A stretch of DNA of 30,299 bases from positions 1-30,299 of the forward strand of contig WRHS01000005.1 in assembly GCA_009783135.1 (NCBI GenBank), given 5' to 3'. Positions 14,986 through 23,274 of the stretch are shown here, in pieces. The notes below the pieces were generated by a model. It did not search any database and was not told the DNA's origin. It saw only the letters and a program-made list of their open reading frames with translations. Origin of the DNA: Dehalococcoidia bacterium. Lineage in GTDB: Bacteria > Chloroflexota > Dehalococcoidia > Dehalococcoidales > UBA1222. How positions within the stretch are numbered: the first letter of the stretch is position 1; each line of letters opens with the position of its first letter. Position numbers and translations under genes: made by a program.

Positions 14986-15915
14986 ATGGTTGACTTATCC
15001 GTACAACTGGCACCGCGTAACAAGCGCGGGCTAAAACTTGCCAATCCCGTAATGGCGGCCTCAGGAACCTTTGGCTACGGCGATGAAATGAGCGCAATAT
15101 GCAACATTAAGCGGATTGGTGCCATTATATGCAAGGCCACCACACTCAAGCCACGTAGCGGCAATGCGCAACCAAGAATCGCAGAAACGCCAGATGGCTT
15201 ACTCAACGCCATAGGATTGCAAAATCCGGGGATTGATGCCCTTGTCCGTGATAAAGCACCAATGTGGGCTGGCTGGCACGTGCCGGTTATAGTTAACATT
15301 GCCGCAGAAAGCATAGATGAGTACGCCGAATTGGCTCGGCGGCTGGACAATATCCCCGGCGTTAGCGGACTGGAAGTTAATATCAGTTGCCCCAACGTAT
15401 CATCCGGCTGCATTGAGTTCGGTGCCAATCCGGCTTCTGCCGCCTCAGTGACGCAAGCTGTGCGAGAGACCACCTCCTTGCCTGTCATCGTCAAATTGAC
15501 GCCAAATACCAACAACATCGTAGAACTAGCCTGTGCGGTTGCCGAAGCGGGAGCTGACGCAGTTTCTCTCATCAACACACTGAAAGGAATGTCCATAGAC
15601 ATCAAAAAACGCCGCCCACTCCTGGCAAACACAAGCGGAGGATTGTCAGGTCCGGCAATAAAACCCGTAGCATTGTACATGGTATATCAGGTATCCGCCG
15701 CCGTAAAAGTACCCGTGATTGGCGGAGGTGGCATCATGACAGCACAAGACGCGTTGGAGTTTATAATGGCAGGTGCTAGCGCGGTAGAGGTCGGCACAGC
15801 CACCTTTATCAATCCTACTGCCACCACAGAAATAATTGATGGGCTCGAAAGCTACTCTCTCGAAAACAATTTGAGTTGTCTTGACTCCATAGTTGGTATT
15901 GCCCATAAGAACTGA
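14986..15915 (+). CDS. pyrD: Dihydroorotate dehydrogenase, type 1B catalytic subunit
   Basis: FMN enzyme oxidising dihydroorotate to orotate in pyrimidine synthesis. Type 1B enzymes pass electrons to NAD through the PyrK Fe-S flavoprotein, which is not in this window. Motifs: NPVMAASGTFGYG near the N-terminus, EVNISCPNVSSG with the active-site Cys, LINTLKGM, SGGLSGPAIKPVAL, and the phosphate-binding IGGGGIMTAQDALEFIMAGASAVEVGTA read in two parts near the C-terminus. I chose ATG 14986 (309 aa); TTG 14977 would add three residues. It stands alone between divergent and following promoters. Confidence 0.95.
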   Translation: MVDLSVQLAPRNKRGLKLANPVMAASGTFGYGDEMSAICNIKRIGAIICKATTLKPRSGNAQPRIAETPDGLLNAIGLQNPGIDALVRDKAPMWAGWHVPVIVNIAAESIDEYAELARRLDNIPGVSGLEVNISCPNVSSGCIEFGANPASAASVTQAVRETTSLPVIVKLTPNTNNIVELACAVAEAGADAVSLINTLKGMSIDIKKRRPLLANTSGGLSGPAIKPVALYMVYQVSAAVKVPVIGGGGIMTAQDALEFIMAGASAVEVGTATFINPTATTEIIDGLESYSLENNLSCLDSIVGIAHKN

Positions 15916-15969
15916 GGAAACGGCCTCCATACATTTGCATGTTTTCGGAATAATCGCCACATAACGCAT

Positions 15970-15999
15970 ATTACACAAACACAACTGTTCTGCTATAAT
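15970..15999 (+). promoter_or_regulatory. Promoter of the Lrp-aminotransferase operon
   Basis: ATTACA (15970-15975, 4/6), an 18-bp spacer and a perfect TATAAT (15994-15999) with TG one base upstream, making an extended -10. Transcription would begin near 16006, just before the GTGAGGTG ribosome binding site. Confidence 0.65.
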
Positions 16000-16036
16000 A
16001 CTTGTTCCCTATTTCTCCATAGTGAGGTGCACGAAT

Positions 16037-16522
16037 ATGTCCAATAAAGAAATCTTTCGCATGCTTGAAAAAGATGCCAAGCTTACACCTGAGCAAATCG
16101 CTGCCATGACCGGCTCAAGCGTCGCTGAAGTGAGCCATGTCATCAAGCAGGCAGAAGACGATCGTGCCATCATAAAGTACAAGGCTCTCATCAACTGGGA
16201 TAAGGTTGGAAATGAGCATGTATGGGCACTTGTCGAGGTTAAAATTACTCCGCAGCGCGAGGTTGGTTTTGATGCCATCGCCGAACGTATCTACAAATTT
16301 GACGAAGCCCGCACTGTCTATCTTATGTCCGGCACCTATGACCTAGCAGTGGTCGTTGAAGGACGTACAATGCGGGAAGTAGCCGAGTTTGTCACGCATA
16401 AACTGGCGCCTATTGAGGGCGTTACAGGCACTGTCAGCCATTTCGTACTGCGCCGCTACAAAGAAGACGGCGAAATATTTGATGCCAAAGAGGAAAGCAA
16501 GCGCCAGGCGGTTATTCTTTAG
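16037..16522 (+). CDS. Lrp/AsnC family transcriptional regulator
   Basis: A 161-aa regulator with an N-terminal helix-turn-helix (about 1-55, LTPEQIAAMTGSSVAEVSHVI) and a C-terminal RAM/AsnC ligand domain (about 65-150, with VYLMSGTYDLAVVVEGRTM). Such proteins form multimers that sense amino acids. I start at ATG 16037 because AGGTG lies 7-8 nt upstream; the longer GTG at 16022 overlaps that site. It lies 12 bp before an aminotransferase gene and probably regulates it and itself in response to an amino acid. Confidence 0.92.
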   Translation: MSNKEIFRMLEKDAKLTPEQIAAMTGSSVAEVSHVIKQAEDDRAIIKYKALINWDKVGNEHVWALVEVKITPQREVGFDAIAERIYKFDEARTVYLMSGTYDLAVVVEGRTMREVAEFVTHKLAPIEGVTGTVSHFVLRRYKEDGEIFDAKEESKRQAVIL

Positions 16523-16534
16523 CAGGATATTTTA

Positions 16535-17725
16535 ATGACTACCATAAGACCAGTTAGTCCATCCGGAAAGCCCATTATATCGCAGCGGGTCAATAGCATA
16601 GCGCCATCAGGCATCCGCAAATTTTTCGACCTGTTGGCCTCTATGAAAGACGTCATATCGCTTGGAGTGGGAGAGCCGGACTATACCACTCCATGGAATA
16701 TCCGTGAAGCTGCAATCTACTCTCTTGAGCGCGGTCGCACAATGTACACGTCCAATCTGGGCATGCCGGAATTGCGCAGGGAACTATCGCGTCATTTGGA
16801 GCAACGCTGCGGATTGCATTACGACCCTGACGACGAACTATTGATTACTGTTGGAGTGAGTGAGGCGCTTGATCTTGCCATGCGCGCTACCATCGACCCA
16901 GGTGATGAGGTGATTATGGGCGCTCCGTGTTACGTGGCATACCCTGCATCTGTAATCCTTTCGTCGGGGACGCCGGTTATAATACCCACCTATGAAAGCG
17001 ACTGTTTTGAAATAGACTCATCAAAAGTTGAGGCTACCGTCACTGCAAACAGCAAAGCCATCCTCAGCGGTTATCCCGCCAATCCCACAGGGGCTGTGTT
17101 GCCCCGCGAAAAGATGCTTCAGATTGCCGACGTGGCACGCCGCCACGACCTGCTTGTTATGTCGGATGAGATATACTCGCAGTTGGTTTATGGCATAGAA
17201 CATACGTGCTTTGCCTCATTGCCGGGCATGCAGGAACGCACTATTCTGCTTGGAGGATTCTCAAAAGCATACGCCATGACCGGATGGCGCATCGGTTATG
17301 CCGCCGGTCCACGCGAAATCATCGCTGCCATGACCAAAATTCACCAGCACACCATCATGTGCGCCCCCACCATGGCACAGATAGCCGCATTGGAGGCATT
17401 GCGCGACAGTAGTGGCAGTGTTGAAGAAATGGTGGCTGACTATAACCACCGCCGCCAGATGTTTGTCAAAGGATTGCGCGATATTGGTCTTTCATGTTTT
17501 GAGCCAAAGGGTGCTTTTTATGCCTTCCCCAACATCAGCATCACGGGTATGAACTCAGAAACATTTGCCGAAAAATTGTTGGCAGAGGAGAAAGTTGCAG
17601 CCGTACCAGGCACAGCTTTCGGCGAATGCGGCGAGGACTACGTACGCTGCTGTTATGCCACGTCGGTACCTGAGTTGGAAGAGGCATTGGTACGCATTAA
17701 GCACTTCGTTGATAAGCACCGCTAA
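16535..17725 (+). CDS. Class I/II pyridoxal-phosphate aminotransferase
   Basis: A fold-type I aminotransferase of 396 aa, probably acting on aspartate, aromatic or other amino acids with 2-oxoglutarate. Visible are ISLGVGEPDYTTP near the N-terminus, the NPTGAVLP motif, the SDEIYSQLVYG stretch with the cofactor-ring Asp and Tyr, the Schiff-base Lys244 in GGFSKAYAMTGWRIGY, and the C-terminal substrate-carboxylate Arg in YVRCCYATS. The ATG follows AGGATATTTTA. It is co-transcribed with the Lrp gene. The exact substrate cannot be told from sequence. Confidence 0.94.
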   Translation: MTTIRPVSPSGKPIISQRVNSIAPSGIRKFFDLLASMKDVISLGVGEPDYTTPWNIREAAIYSLERGRTMYTSNLGMPELRRELSRHLEQRCGLHYDPDDELLITVGVSEALDLAMRATIDPGDEVIMGAPCYVAYPASVILSSGTPVIIPTYESDCFEIDSSKVEATVTANSKAILSGYPANPTGAVLPREKMLQIADVARRHDLLVMSDEIYSQLVYGIEHTCFASLPGMQERTILLGGFSKAYAMTGWRIGYAAGPREIIAAMTKIHQHTIMCAPTMAQIAALEALRDSSGSVEEMVADYNHRRQMFVKGLRDIGLSCFEPKGAFYAFPNISITGMNSETFAEKLLAEEKVAAVPGTAFGECGEDYVRCCYATSVPELEEALVRIKHFVDKHR

Positions 17726-17734
17726 GCAGCACCT

Positions 17735-17750
17735 CTGCTTAAATAAGCAG
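17735..17750. terminator. Short hairpin between convergent aminotransferase and trpS
   Basis: CTGCTT-AAAT-AAGCAG, a 6-bp stem with a 4-nt loop in the 40-bp gap between the two stop codons. There is no T-tract, so a weak terminator on both sides is the most that can be claimed. Confidence 0.35.
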
Positions 17751-17765
17751 GGCATCTTCGCTCTG

Positions 17766-18740
17766 CTAGATAAGACCCATTTTGCTTCTGACTTCGTTTA
17801 GCGTCCTCTTGGCAATAATCTGTGCGCGCTGAGCCCCATCCAGCATCACCTGCCGCACATACTTAGGGTCAGCCGCCAATTCGGCACGACGGGCACGCAA
17901 AGGTGCCAAATCGCGATTAATCGCCTCAGCCAGAGCACGCTTGCAATCCACGCAGCCTATTTTGGCATCACGGCAATCGGTCTCCACCTGCGTCATACAT
18001 TCAGCCTCAAAATGTCTGCGCAATTTGAAAACATTACAAACCTCAGGGTGTCCAGGGTCAGAGCGCAACCTGCGGGCAGGGTCAGTTACCGCCGACATAA
18101 CTTTTTTCGCGGTTTCTTCTGCCGTGGCCGCCAGTTCAATATGGTTTCCCAAACTCTTGCTCATCTTGTCTTTACCATCAAGCCCAACCACCAGCGGGAA
18201 ATTAGTCAGTTTGGCTTGCGGCTCAGGGAATGTTTCTCCAAAATGCTCATTGAAGCGGCGGACGATTTCACGCGTCAATTCCAGATGTGGCAATTGATCT
18301 TCACCAACAGGCACCACATCAGCCTTGTATAACAATATGTCGGCTGCCATCAACACAGGATAACCCACCAGCCCATAATTCACATTCTGCGGATGTATGC
18401 GGGCTTTTTCTTTAAACGTAGGTACGCGTAACAACCAAGAAAGCGGTGTTACCATGCTTAAGAGAGAGAATAACTCATTGATTTCAGGAACGTGCGACTG
18501 CACAAAAATAACGGATTTCTGTGGGTCCAGTCCTGCTGCCAGCAGATCCAACAGGGCTTCATATATGTTCCCTTGCAGCTTGTCTGTGTCTTCAAGCGTA
18601 GTTAAGGCATGTAAATCCACGATACAATAGACACAATCATACTCATCCTGCAGCGCCACATAATTCTTCCCCGCACCCAAATAATTCCCGATATGCAACC
18701 GTCCGGTTGGTCGCACCCCCGAAAAAACACTCTTCTTCAT
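17766..18740 (-). CDS. trpS: Tryptophanyl-tRNA synthetase
   Basis: Class I synthetase charging tRNA-Trp. The HIGH-type motif is HIGN (16-19) in the N-terminal GVRPTGRLHIGNYLG, and the KMSKS loop is intact at 192-196 (GKDKMSKSLGN). At 324 aa it is normal. AAAGGAG precedes the ATG. The leader upstream is too short for a T-box riboswitch, and none was found. It lies 119 bp downstream of the sugar symporter gene on the same strand. A short hairpin TGAAGC-N8-GCTTCA (18834-18853) lies between them, so trpS probably has its own promoter, which I could not place with confidence. Confidence 0.97.
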   Translation of the reverse strand: MKKSVFSGVRPTGRLHIGNYLGAGKNYVALQDEYDCVYCIVDLHALTTLEDTDKLQGNIYEALLDLLAAGLDPQKSVIFVQSHVPEINELFSLLSMVTPLSWLLRVPTFKEKARIHPQNVNYGLVGYPVLMAADILLYKADVVPVGEDQLPHLELTREIVRRFNEHFGETFPEPQAKLTNFPLVVGLDGKDKMSKSLGNHIELAATAEETAKKVMSAVTDPARRLRSDPGHPEVCNVFKLRRHFEAECMTQVETDCRDAKIGCVDCKRALAEAINRDLAPLRARRAELAADPKYVRQVMLDGAQRAQIIAKRTLNEVRSKMGLI

Positions 18741-18833
18741 AACGCTCCTTTAGCTGCGAAGTTTAACATAGTAGTATGATGATGACCAGTTTTTGCGCTC
18801 AATGTAAAGCATGAACTCTGCGCCGCAAAGCCC

Positions 18834-18853
18834 TGAAGCCTGTCTATGCTTCA
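18834..18853 (-). terminator. Weak hairpin after the sugar symporter gene
   Basis: TGAAGC-N8-GCTTCA, a 6-bp stem just after the symporter stop, followed on the minus strand by AGGGCTTTG. A weak terminator at best. Confidence 0.3.
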
Positions 18854-18859
18854 CTGAAG

Positions 18860-20362
18860 CTACGGCACCGAAATGCCGTCTGCGATTTCAATGCCCTTGG
18901 CTTTTCTCTGCTGCGCCAACTCGCGTGTTATACGCTCCTTTTTATCTCCGGTCAGATTGTAAAAGAAAATCGGCACCATACAGACCAGCAGTGAAATAGC
19001 CGGAATGAGCGACACAAGTGAAAACATGCCGCCGCGTACTGCAGAACTCAACTCTGTCACGTTTACGGTGTTGTCAATGCCAATGTTATGGATATCAAGT
19101 CTAATTAACATATACATCAGCACGATAGACGACGTTGCCACTGCATTGCCAAGCTTCTGCGTAAATGTCATACATGCCTGTCCAATGCCTGTATAACGCA
19201 CACCTGTCTTCCACTCCATGTAGTCCAGCGCATCCCCGATCATGGGATACACCAGTGCATTAATCGCACCAAGTGGTATGCCAGTCAATACCAGTAGCGG
19301 AACACAAAGCCAAAAGCGCTCATACCCGATTAGGTACATTCCAAAGCTTGCCGCGCTGCCCAAAATGCATGAAAAGATAATTATTTGCTTGTAGTTAAAA
19401 CGCGGAATCAGCATAGAAACCACCAGCATTGTAACGAGCATCCCCAGCCCAACCGCAATGGAATACACCAACGCAACAGTCGATATATTAGCCTGTAGTG
19501 CGCTTTCAATATCCTCAGTGCTTAATCCATCCAGTGACGGACCGATGTAAACGGCATAGCGCGCCACATGAATTGCGCCGGCCTGATACAGGTAGCGTCC
19601 GGCCGCCAGTATGCCCATTATAACCGTCAGCATCAGCGGCTTGCACCTGAAAACCAACCTCAGTGCCTCGGATGTTCCATTATCCCGCTTTTGCGGGAGG
19701 GGAAGTGCAATACGTTCTTTGACCTTGAGGGCGCGCAGATATAAAAATATGCCAACACCAGCAGCAATTAGCGCCACGATTAAGTATTTGGTACGCTCAA
19801 GTTCAAGACCGCCTTGGCTTATAAGATTCGGCAGAAGGTATCCCAGACCCATAAACAGCGCCGCCGGCACGGCAACACCGACGCCGTTTACCGCAGTAGC
19901 GAAAGAAAGCAGCTTTCCGCGCTCTTCCGGCTTGGGCGTCATAATATTCGGCAGGCTCCAAAAAGGTACGTCCGTGATTGTGTAAGCCATTCCCCACAAA
20001 ACGTAGGTTATGACGGCGTATACCATTTTCAGCCCCATAGAGAGGTCCGGGGCGCAGAAGATTAACAGAGTCAGGACTGCAACCGGCAAAACGGCCATTT
20101 TTATATACGGTTTCATTTTGCCGCTTTTGAGCGAATTGCAGTCAATAATCATGCCCATAATGGGATCGCTTACGGCATCCCATATACGCGCACACAACAT
20201 AAGAAAAAGCACAAACAGCGGTCCCACACGCAGGACACTTATGTAAAAGTCCGAAATGAACGATGACATAAGACCATATATCATGCCGTTGCCCAATGCC
20301 GCGATGCAATAGGCACGGAATTCAGATTTGGGAATAACGCCGTGTGACTTTGTTAGATTCAT
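18860..20362 (-). CDS. MFS transporter, GPH (glycoside-pentoside-hexuronide:cation symporter) type
   Basis: A 500-aa inner-membrane carrier with about twelve hydrophobic segments. The GPH hallmark is near the N-terminus: ARIWDAVSDPIMG (about 59-71), matching the RxxDAxxDPxxG cation-site motif of MelB-like symporters. A second conserved region, TDVPFWSLPNIM, lies near 132-143. The C-terminus is a basic cytoplasmic tail (TGDKKERITRELAQQRK). The likely substrate is a sugar or glycoside, but no sugar-metabolism gene is nearby. Only a weak ribosome binding site precedes the ATG. A TGGTATAAT box lies about 80 bp upstream. Confidence 0.88.
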   Translation of the reverse strand: MNLTKSHGVIPKSEFRAYCIAALGNGMIYGLMSSFISDFYISVLRVGPLFVLFLMLCARIWDAVSDPIMGMIIDCNSLKSGKMKPYIKMAVLPVAVLTLLIFCAPDLSMGLKMVYAVITYVLWGMAYTITDVPFWSLPNIMTPKPEERGKLLSFATAVNGVGVAVPAALFMGLGYLLPNLISQGGLELERTKYLIVALIAAGVGIFLYLRALKVKERIALPLPQKRDNGTSEALRLVFRCKPLMLTVIMGILAAGRYLYQAGAIHVARYAVYIGPSLDGLSTEDIESALQANISTVALVYSIAVGLGMLVTMLVVSMLIPRFNYKQIIIFSCILGSAASFGMYLIGYERFWLCVPLLVLTGIPLGAINALVYPMIGDALDYMEWKTGVRYTGIGQACMTFTQKLGNAVATSSIVLMYMLIRLDIHNIGIDNTVNVTELSSAVRGGMFSLVSLIPAISLLVCMVPIFFYNLTGDKKERITRELAQQRKAKGIEIADGISVP

Positions 20363-20442
20363 ACTCAGTTTAGCCCGAAAGGCGACCTTGGGATTATCCT
20401 TTCAAGGTGTCACTATGCTCCGCTCTTTTCTTACCTTAGGAT

Positions 20443-20448
20443 ATTATA
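20443..20448 (-). promoter_or_regulatory. Extended -10 promoter of the symporter gene
   Basis: On the minus strand the sequence reads TGGTATAAT, a perfect extended -10, between the ispH stop and the symporter start. No good -35 hexamer is seen. The predicted leader is about 70 nt and contains AAGGTCGCCTT, a small inverted repeat. Confidence 0.5.
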
Positions 20449-20469
20449 CCAGCAAAACATAAAGCCGCA

Positions 20470-21327
20470 TCATACATCAGTGAGAGCACGCAGTCGCAGC
20501 ATCACATCATCAATTGTGGCATCATCCGTAGAAGCCCCTGCCGTCACTCCAATTTTCTTCTTGCCACAGAGCCACAGCGGATCAATATCAGAGGCTGTTT
20601 CAATCTGGTAAACATGCGCCACTGTGGCACACAACTCAAGCAGGTGCTTTGTGTTGGCACTGTTGCGTCCGCCGATAACAAACACTATATCCGAGCCATC
20701 AGCCATTTCAAGGGTATCTGTCTGGCGGCGGCGAATATCATGGCATAAAGTATCTATGACGTGGATTTCAGCATCCTTTACCAAAGCAATATCCACCACT
20801 TCCTTGACGAAAGCAGCAAATGCCTGCGGAATTTGCGTCGTCTGCGACAACAGACCAAGCTTACGCGGCATGTCCTGTATGTTGCGCAACGCCGCAGCAT
20901 CCAGTGTCGCCATACCTTTGCCATCGGCCCAACCCAATATACCCCTAACCTCAGGATGCTCTCCGTCCCCGTATACGATGGTGTAAAAACCTGCTGAAGA
21001 CAGGCGCCGTGCCGCCACCTGTGCGCGCCTAACAAAAGCGCATGTAGTATCTATGACATTTAAGCCACGCGCCTCAAGTTCCGCTGTCACCTGCGGACCA
21101 ACCCCATGGGCGCTAATGACCACTGTATCACCTTGTATTTCTGCGGCACTATCAATGATACGCACGCCACATCCGGACAGCTTTCCCAACACCTGCTGAT
21201 TGTGCACAAGCGCCCCCAACGTTTCCACTCCACCATGCTGTTGCGCCACCTGTGTAACCGTATCCACTGCGCGACGCACGCCCATACAAAAGCCGATATG
21301 GGCCGCCTGCCGAATTTCAGGCACCAT
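20470..21327 (-). CDS. ispH: 4-hydroxy-3-methylbut-2-enyl diphosphate reductase (IspH)
   Basis: Last step of the non-mevalonate (MEP) isoprenoid pathway: it reduces HMBPP to IPP and DMAPP using a [4Fe-4S] cluster. The three cluster cysteines are in place: Cys14 (HIGFCMGVRRA), Cys96 (DTTCAFVRR; many members read DATCP) and Cys195 (DTLCHDIRRRQ). Substrate histidines are in VHNQQV, SAHGVG and GEHPEV. SGxN-like binding residues appear in GGRNSANTKHL. At 285 aa it is standard. AAGGTGG precedes the ATG. The gene has its own transcript or heads the minus-strand series into the symporter. Confidence 0.96.
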   Translation of the reverse strand: MVPEIRQAAHIGFCMGVRRAVDTVTQVAQQHGGVETLGALVHNQQVLGKLSGCGVRIIDSAAEIQGDTVVISAHGVGPQVTAELEARGLNVIDTTCAFVRRAQVAARRLSSAGFYTIVYGDGEHPEVRGILGWADGKGMATLDAAALRNIQDMPRKLGLLSQTTQIPQAFAAFVKEVVDIALVKDAEIHVIDTLCHDIRRRQTDTLEMADGSDIVFVIGGRNSANTKHLLELCATVAHVYQIETASDIDPLWLCGKKKIGVTAGASTDDATIDDVMLRLRALTDV

Positions 21328-21422
21328 AACACGCCACCTTTGGCAATTCCAAACATATCATGCGCCAAATTTACCACGAAACCACCGGCTTGTAAAAGTA
21401 CATACGCGCATGTCTTTCCAAA

Positions 21423-21452
21423 TTGACAATAACCAGTAGCGACACTTATCAT
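21423..21452 (+). promoter_or_regulatory. Promoter of tatA
   Basis: Consensus TTGACA (21423-21428), an 18-bp spacer and TATCAT (21447-21452, 5/6). The leader would be about 72 nt. Confidence 0.75.
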
Positions 21453-21531
21453 TAAAGTCCGTGGCATATTTGACTGCAGTGCCACAGTTTGTTCGTCGTT
21501 CGTCTGTCAAAGGTCATGACACGGAGGCAAT

Positions 21532-21753
21532 ATGCCATTTAGAATTGGGGCCACTGAAATCATTGTAATCCTGGCCATAGCGCTCTTGATTTTCGGCATA
21601 GGCAAACTGCCGCAGGCAGGATCAGCTTTAGGCAAAACGATGAAAGCATTCCGGACAGGGCACGTTGAAGACGATTTTGAAGACGACGACGATAACGATG
21701 AAGAAGAAATTAAGCCCCGCTCAAAAGCCCTTAGGAAAGGCACCAAGCACTAA
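21532..21753 (+). CDS. tatA: Sec-independent translocase subunit TatA/TatE
   Basis: Pore-forming subunit of the twin-arginine pathway, which exports folded, often cofactor-containing proteins. The 73-aa protein has one N-terminal transmembrane helix (about 6-22) with Glu9 where the helix often carries a polar residue, the FGxGKLPQ hinge, an amphipathic helix (about 29-43) and a very acidic tail (about 47-58, with repeated Asp and Glu) ending in a basic patch. GGAGG precedes the ATG. No tatC or second tatA is in the window. Dehalococcoidia rely on Tat for reductive dehalogenases, which would fit, but no substrate is encoded here. Confidence 0.93.
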   Translation: MPFRIGATEIIVILAIALLIFGIGKLPQAGSALGKTMKAFRTGHVEDDFEDDDDNDEEEIKPRSKALRKGTKH

Positions 21754-21840
21754 TCAGCCACAGCATTGTCTGCACCATCCTGTACACCCCGCAGAACTTT
21801 TGTATCACGAGGGCCCACGCCTGCTATTACTCAAACAAAA

Positions 21841-21869
21841 TTGACAGATAACCGAATTGGCGCTAACAT
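21841..21869 (+). promoter_or_regulatory. Promoter of the 79-aa Cys-rich protein
   Basis: Consensus TTGACA (21841-21846), a 17-bp spacer and TAACAT (21864-21869, 4/6). Transcription would start near 21876, and GAGG serves the ATG at 21904. Confidence 0.65.
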
Positions 21870-21903
21870 GAAATGTAATTATCTCCAATAGAGGAACTAT
21901 TAA

Positions 21904-22143
21904 ATGTCAGATTCATGGCGCACATGCGATGCTTGCGGCAGACAAGCCGAGATAGGTCCAAACCAAGATATTGGAGATGCTCTGCGCGGTTGGGTGATTA
22001 TTTCACGGCTGCGCGGCAAGGATTCCTTCGAACGTTGCAGTTTCTGCTCTATATGCTGCCTGCAGCAGTGGGCGCAGACACAGGTCGCCACAATTCCGGA
22101 TGTCTTTTTGCATTCACTGAGCGACAGCCCCTGCAATCTATAA
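21904..22143 (+). CDS. Small Cys-rich (zinc-ribbon-like) hypothetical protein, 79 aa
   Basis: Not recognised as a named family. It has an N-terminal CDACG (Cys8, Cys11) and a central CSFCSICC (Cys45, Cys48, Cys51, Cys52), so two CxxC pairs about 35 residues apart, consistent with a zinc ribbon. Between them is GWVIISRLRGKDSFER. No membrane segment is seen. GAGGAA lies about 10 nt before the ATG, and a good promoter precedes it, so it looks like a real monocistronic gene. The overlapping frame starting at 21915 is less likely. Metal binding or nucleic-acid binding is a guess from the Cys spacing. Confidence 0.75.
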   Translation: MSDSWRTCDACGRQAEIGPNQDIGDALRGWVIISRLRGKDSFERCSFCSICCLQQWAQTQVATIPDVFLHSLSDSPCNL

Positions 22144-22203
22144 CTCCACCATAAAAACGTGTTTCCTCTCGCTCAGAGTGCCTGTCATGTTTTTTACAAA
22201 GGA

Positions 22204-22221
22204 CAGTTTCCTCCGAAACTG
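22204..22221 (+). repeat. Inverted repeat upstream of nadA
   Basis: CAGTTTC-CTCC-GAAACTG, a perfect 7-bp stem with a 4-nt loop, 35 bp before the nadA ATG. It has no T-tract. It could be an operator for a NAD-responsive regulator or part of the nadA leader. It does not match a NAD-repressor box that I know. Confidence 0.45.
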
Positions 22222-22256
22222 ATATCAATAAAAGTCTATTTGCCAAACATACGAAT

Positions 22257-23168
22257 ATGAGCAATTCATCAGCAATAGTTCAGCGTATTAACAGCTTAAA
22301 GCAACAGCGGCGAGCTATTATAATGGCGCACAACTACCAGCCGGGCGAAATTCAAGACGTCGCCGATTTCGTAGGCGATTCGCTTGAGTTATCACAACAA
22401 GCAGCCTTGTCTCAATCAGACGTAATTCTTTTCTGCGGAGTTCATTTCATGGCCGAAACAGCCAACATCTTATCCCCGCAGAAGACTATACTACTGCCTG
22501 AGCCCAATGCAGGATGTCCTATGGCCGACATGGTTACCGCCGAAGACCTGCGGAGCAAAAAGCAGGCGTTGCAAGGCATACCGGTGGTTTGTTATGTCAA
22601 TTCGTCCGCAGCGGTCAAGGCTGAAAGCGATATCTGTTGCACGTCAGCCAACGCCGTCAAAGTGGTACAAAGCCTGCCACAACAGGAGATATTGTTTGTG
22701 CCAGACCAGTATCTGGGTCAGTGGGTGGCGTCACAGATCGGCAAAAAACTGCATTTGTGGCCCGGGTTCTGCCCTGTTCATGCCGGCATCCTGACACAAC
22801 ATATACTGGAAATGAAAAGGGATTATCCGCAAGCCAAGGTAATAACTCACCCTGAATGTCGCCTTGAGGTAAGCCAATTGGCCGATGCAGTTCCATCAAC
22901 CAGCGGCATGTTGCGCTATGCCAAGCAAACTGATACCAAGCAGATTATCGTAGGAACAGAGAGCGGCATCATTCATCGCCTGCAAAAAGAAGCGCCGGAC
23001 AAAGAGTTCATCCCTATAAAACCACAAGCACGGTGTCCTGACATGAAAGTCACCACTTTGGATAAAATATTGCGCTGCCTTGAAGATATGCAACCTCAGG
23101 TAATTGTGCCAGAAGATATACGCGTGCGTGCCTATGCTGCAGTGGAGCGCATGTTACAGGTAGTATAA
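22257..23168 (+). CDS. nadA: Quinolinate synthase
   Basis: [4Fe-4S] enzyme condensing iminoaspartate with dihydroxyacetone phosphate to quinolinate, the precursor of NAD. The three cluster cysteines are at expected spacing: Cys87 (NAGCPMADM), Cys172 (WPGFCPVH) and Cys260 (ARCPDM), close to the 83/170/256 pattern of the Thermotoga enzyme. AHNYQPGEIQDVADFVGDSLELS near the N-terminus and HPECRLEV are also conserved. At 303 aa it is the short form. The ATG has no Shine-Dalgarno. nadB and nadC are not nearby, so iminoaspartate must come from an enzyme encoded elsewhere. Confidence 0.97.
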   Translation: MSNSSAIVQRINSLKQQRRAIIMAHNYQPGEIQDVADFVGDSLELSQQAALSQSDVILFCGVHFMAETANILSPQKTILLPEPNAGCPMADMVTAEDLRSKKQALQGIPVVCYVNSSAAVKAESDICCTSANAVKVVQSLPQQEILFVPDQYLGQWVASQIGKKLHLWPGFCPVHAGILTQHILEMKRDYPQAKVITHPECRLEVSQLADAVPSTSGMLRYAKQTDTKQIIVGTESGIIHRLQKEAPDKEFIPIKPQARCPDMKVTTLDKILRCLEDMQPQVIVPEDIRVRAYAAVERMLQVV

Positions 23169-23217
23169 CGTATCAGTGGTTAGCTAAACTCCTGTAAACT
23201 GATAATTCTTATAGCTG

Positions 23218-23229
23218 TTGTTGCAACAA
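23218..23229. repeat. Perfect 12-bp palindrome upstream of the 61-aa membrane protein
   Basis: TTGTTGCAACAA reads the same on both strands. It lies 20 bp upstream of TATACT (23249-23254), near the expected -35 position, so it could be an operator for a dimeric regulator. The palindrome itself is certain; its function is a guess. Confidence 0.4.
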
Positions 23230-23274
23230 AAGAAAAAAAGGCTTAAGCTATACTTGCGTCTAAGGGATAAAAGC

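Noticed and set aside
15075..15680. 201-aa minus-strand open frame inside pyrD
   Set aside because: Antisense to a strongly conserved dihydroorotate dehydrogenase frame, with no family resemblance and no start signals.
18741..18859. T-box riboswitch before trpS
   Set aside because: The region is only 119 bp, and I see neither a T-box sequence nor a specifier stem-loop and antiterminator.
23171..23204. Terminator after nadA (TATCAGT ... ACTGATA)
   Set aside because: The 7-bp stem has a 20-nt loop and only a weak T-rich tail, so it is not convincing as a terminator.
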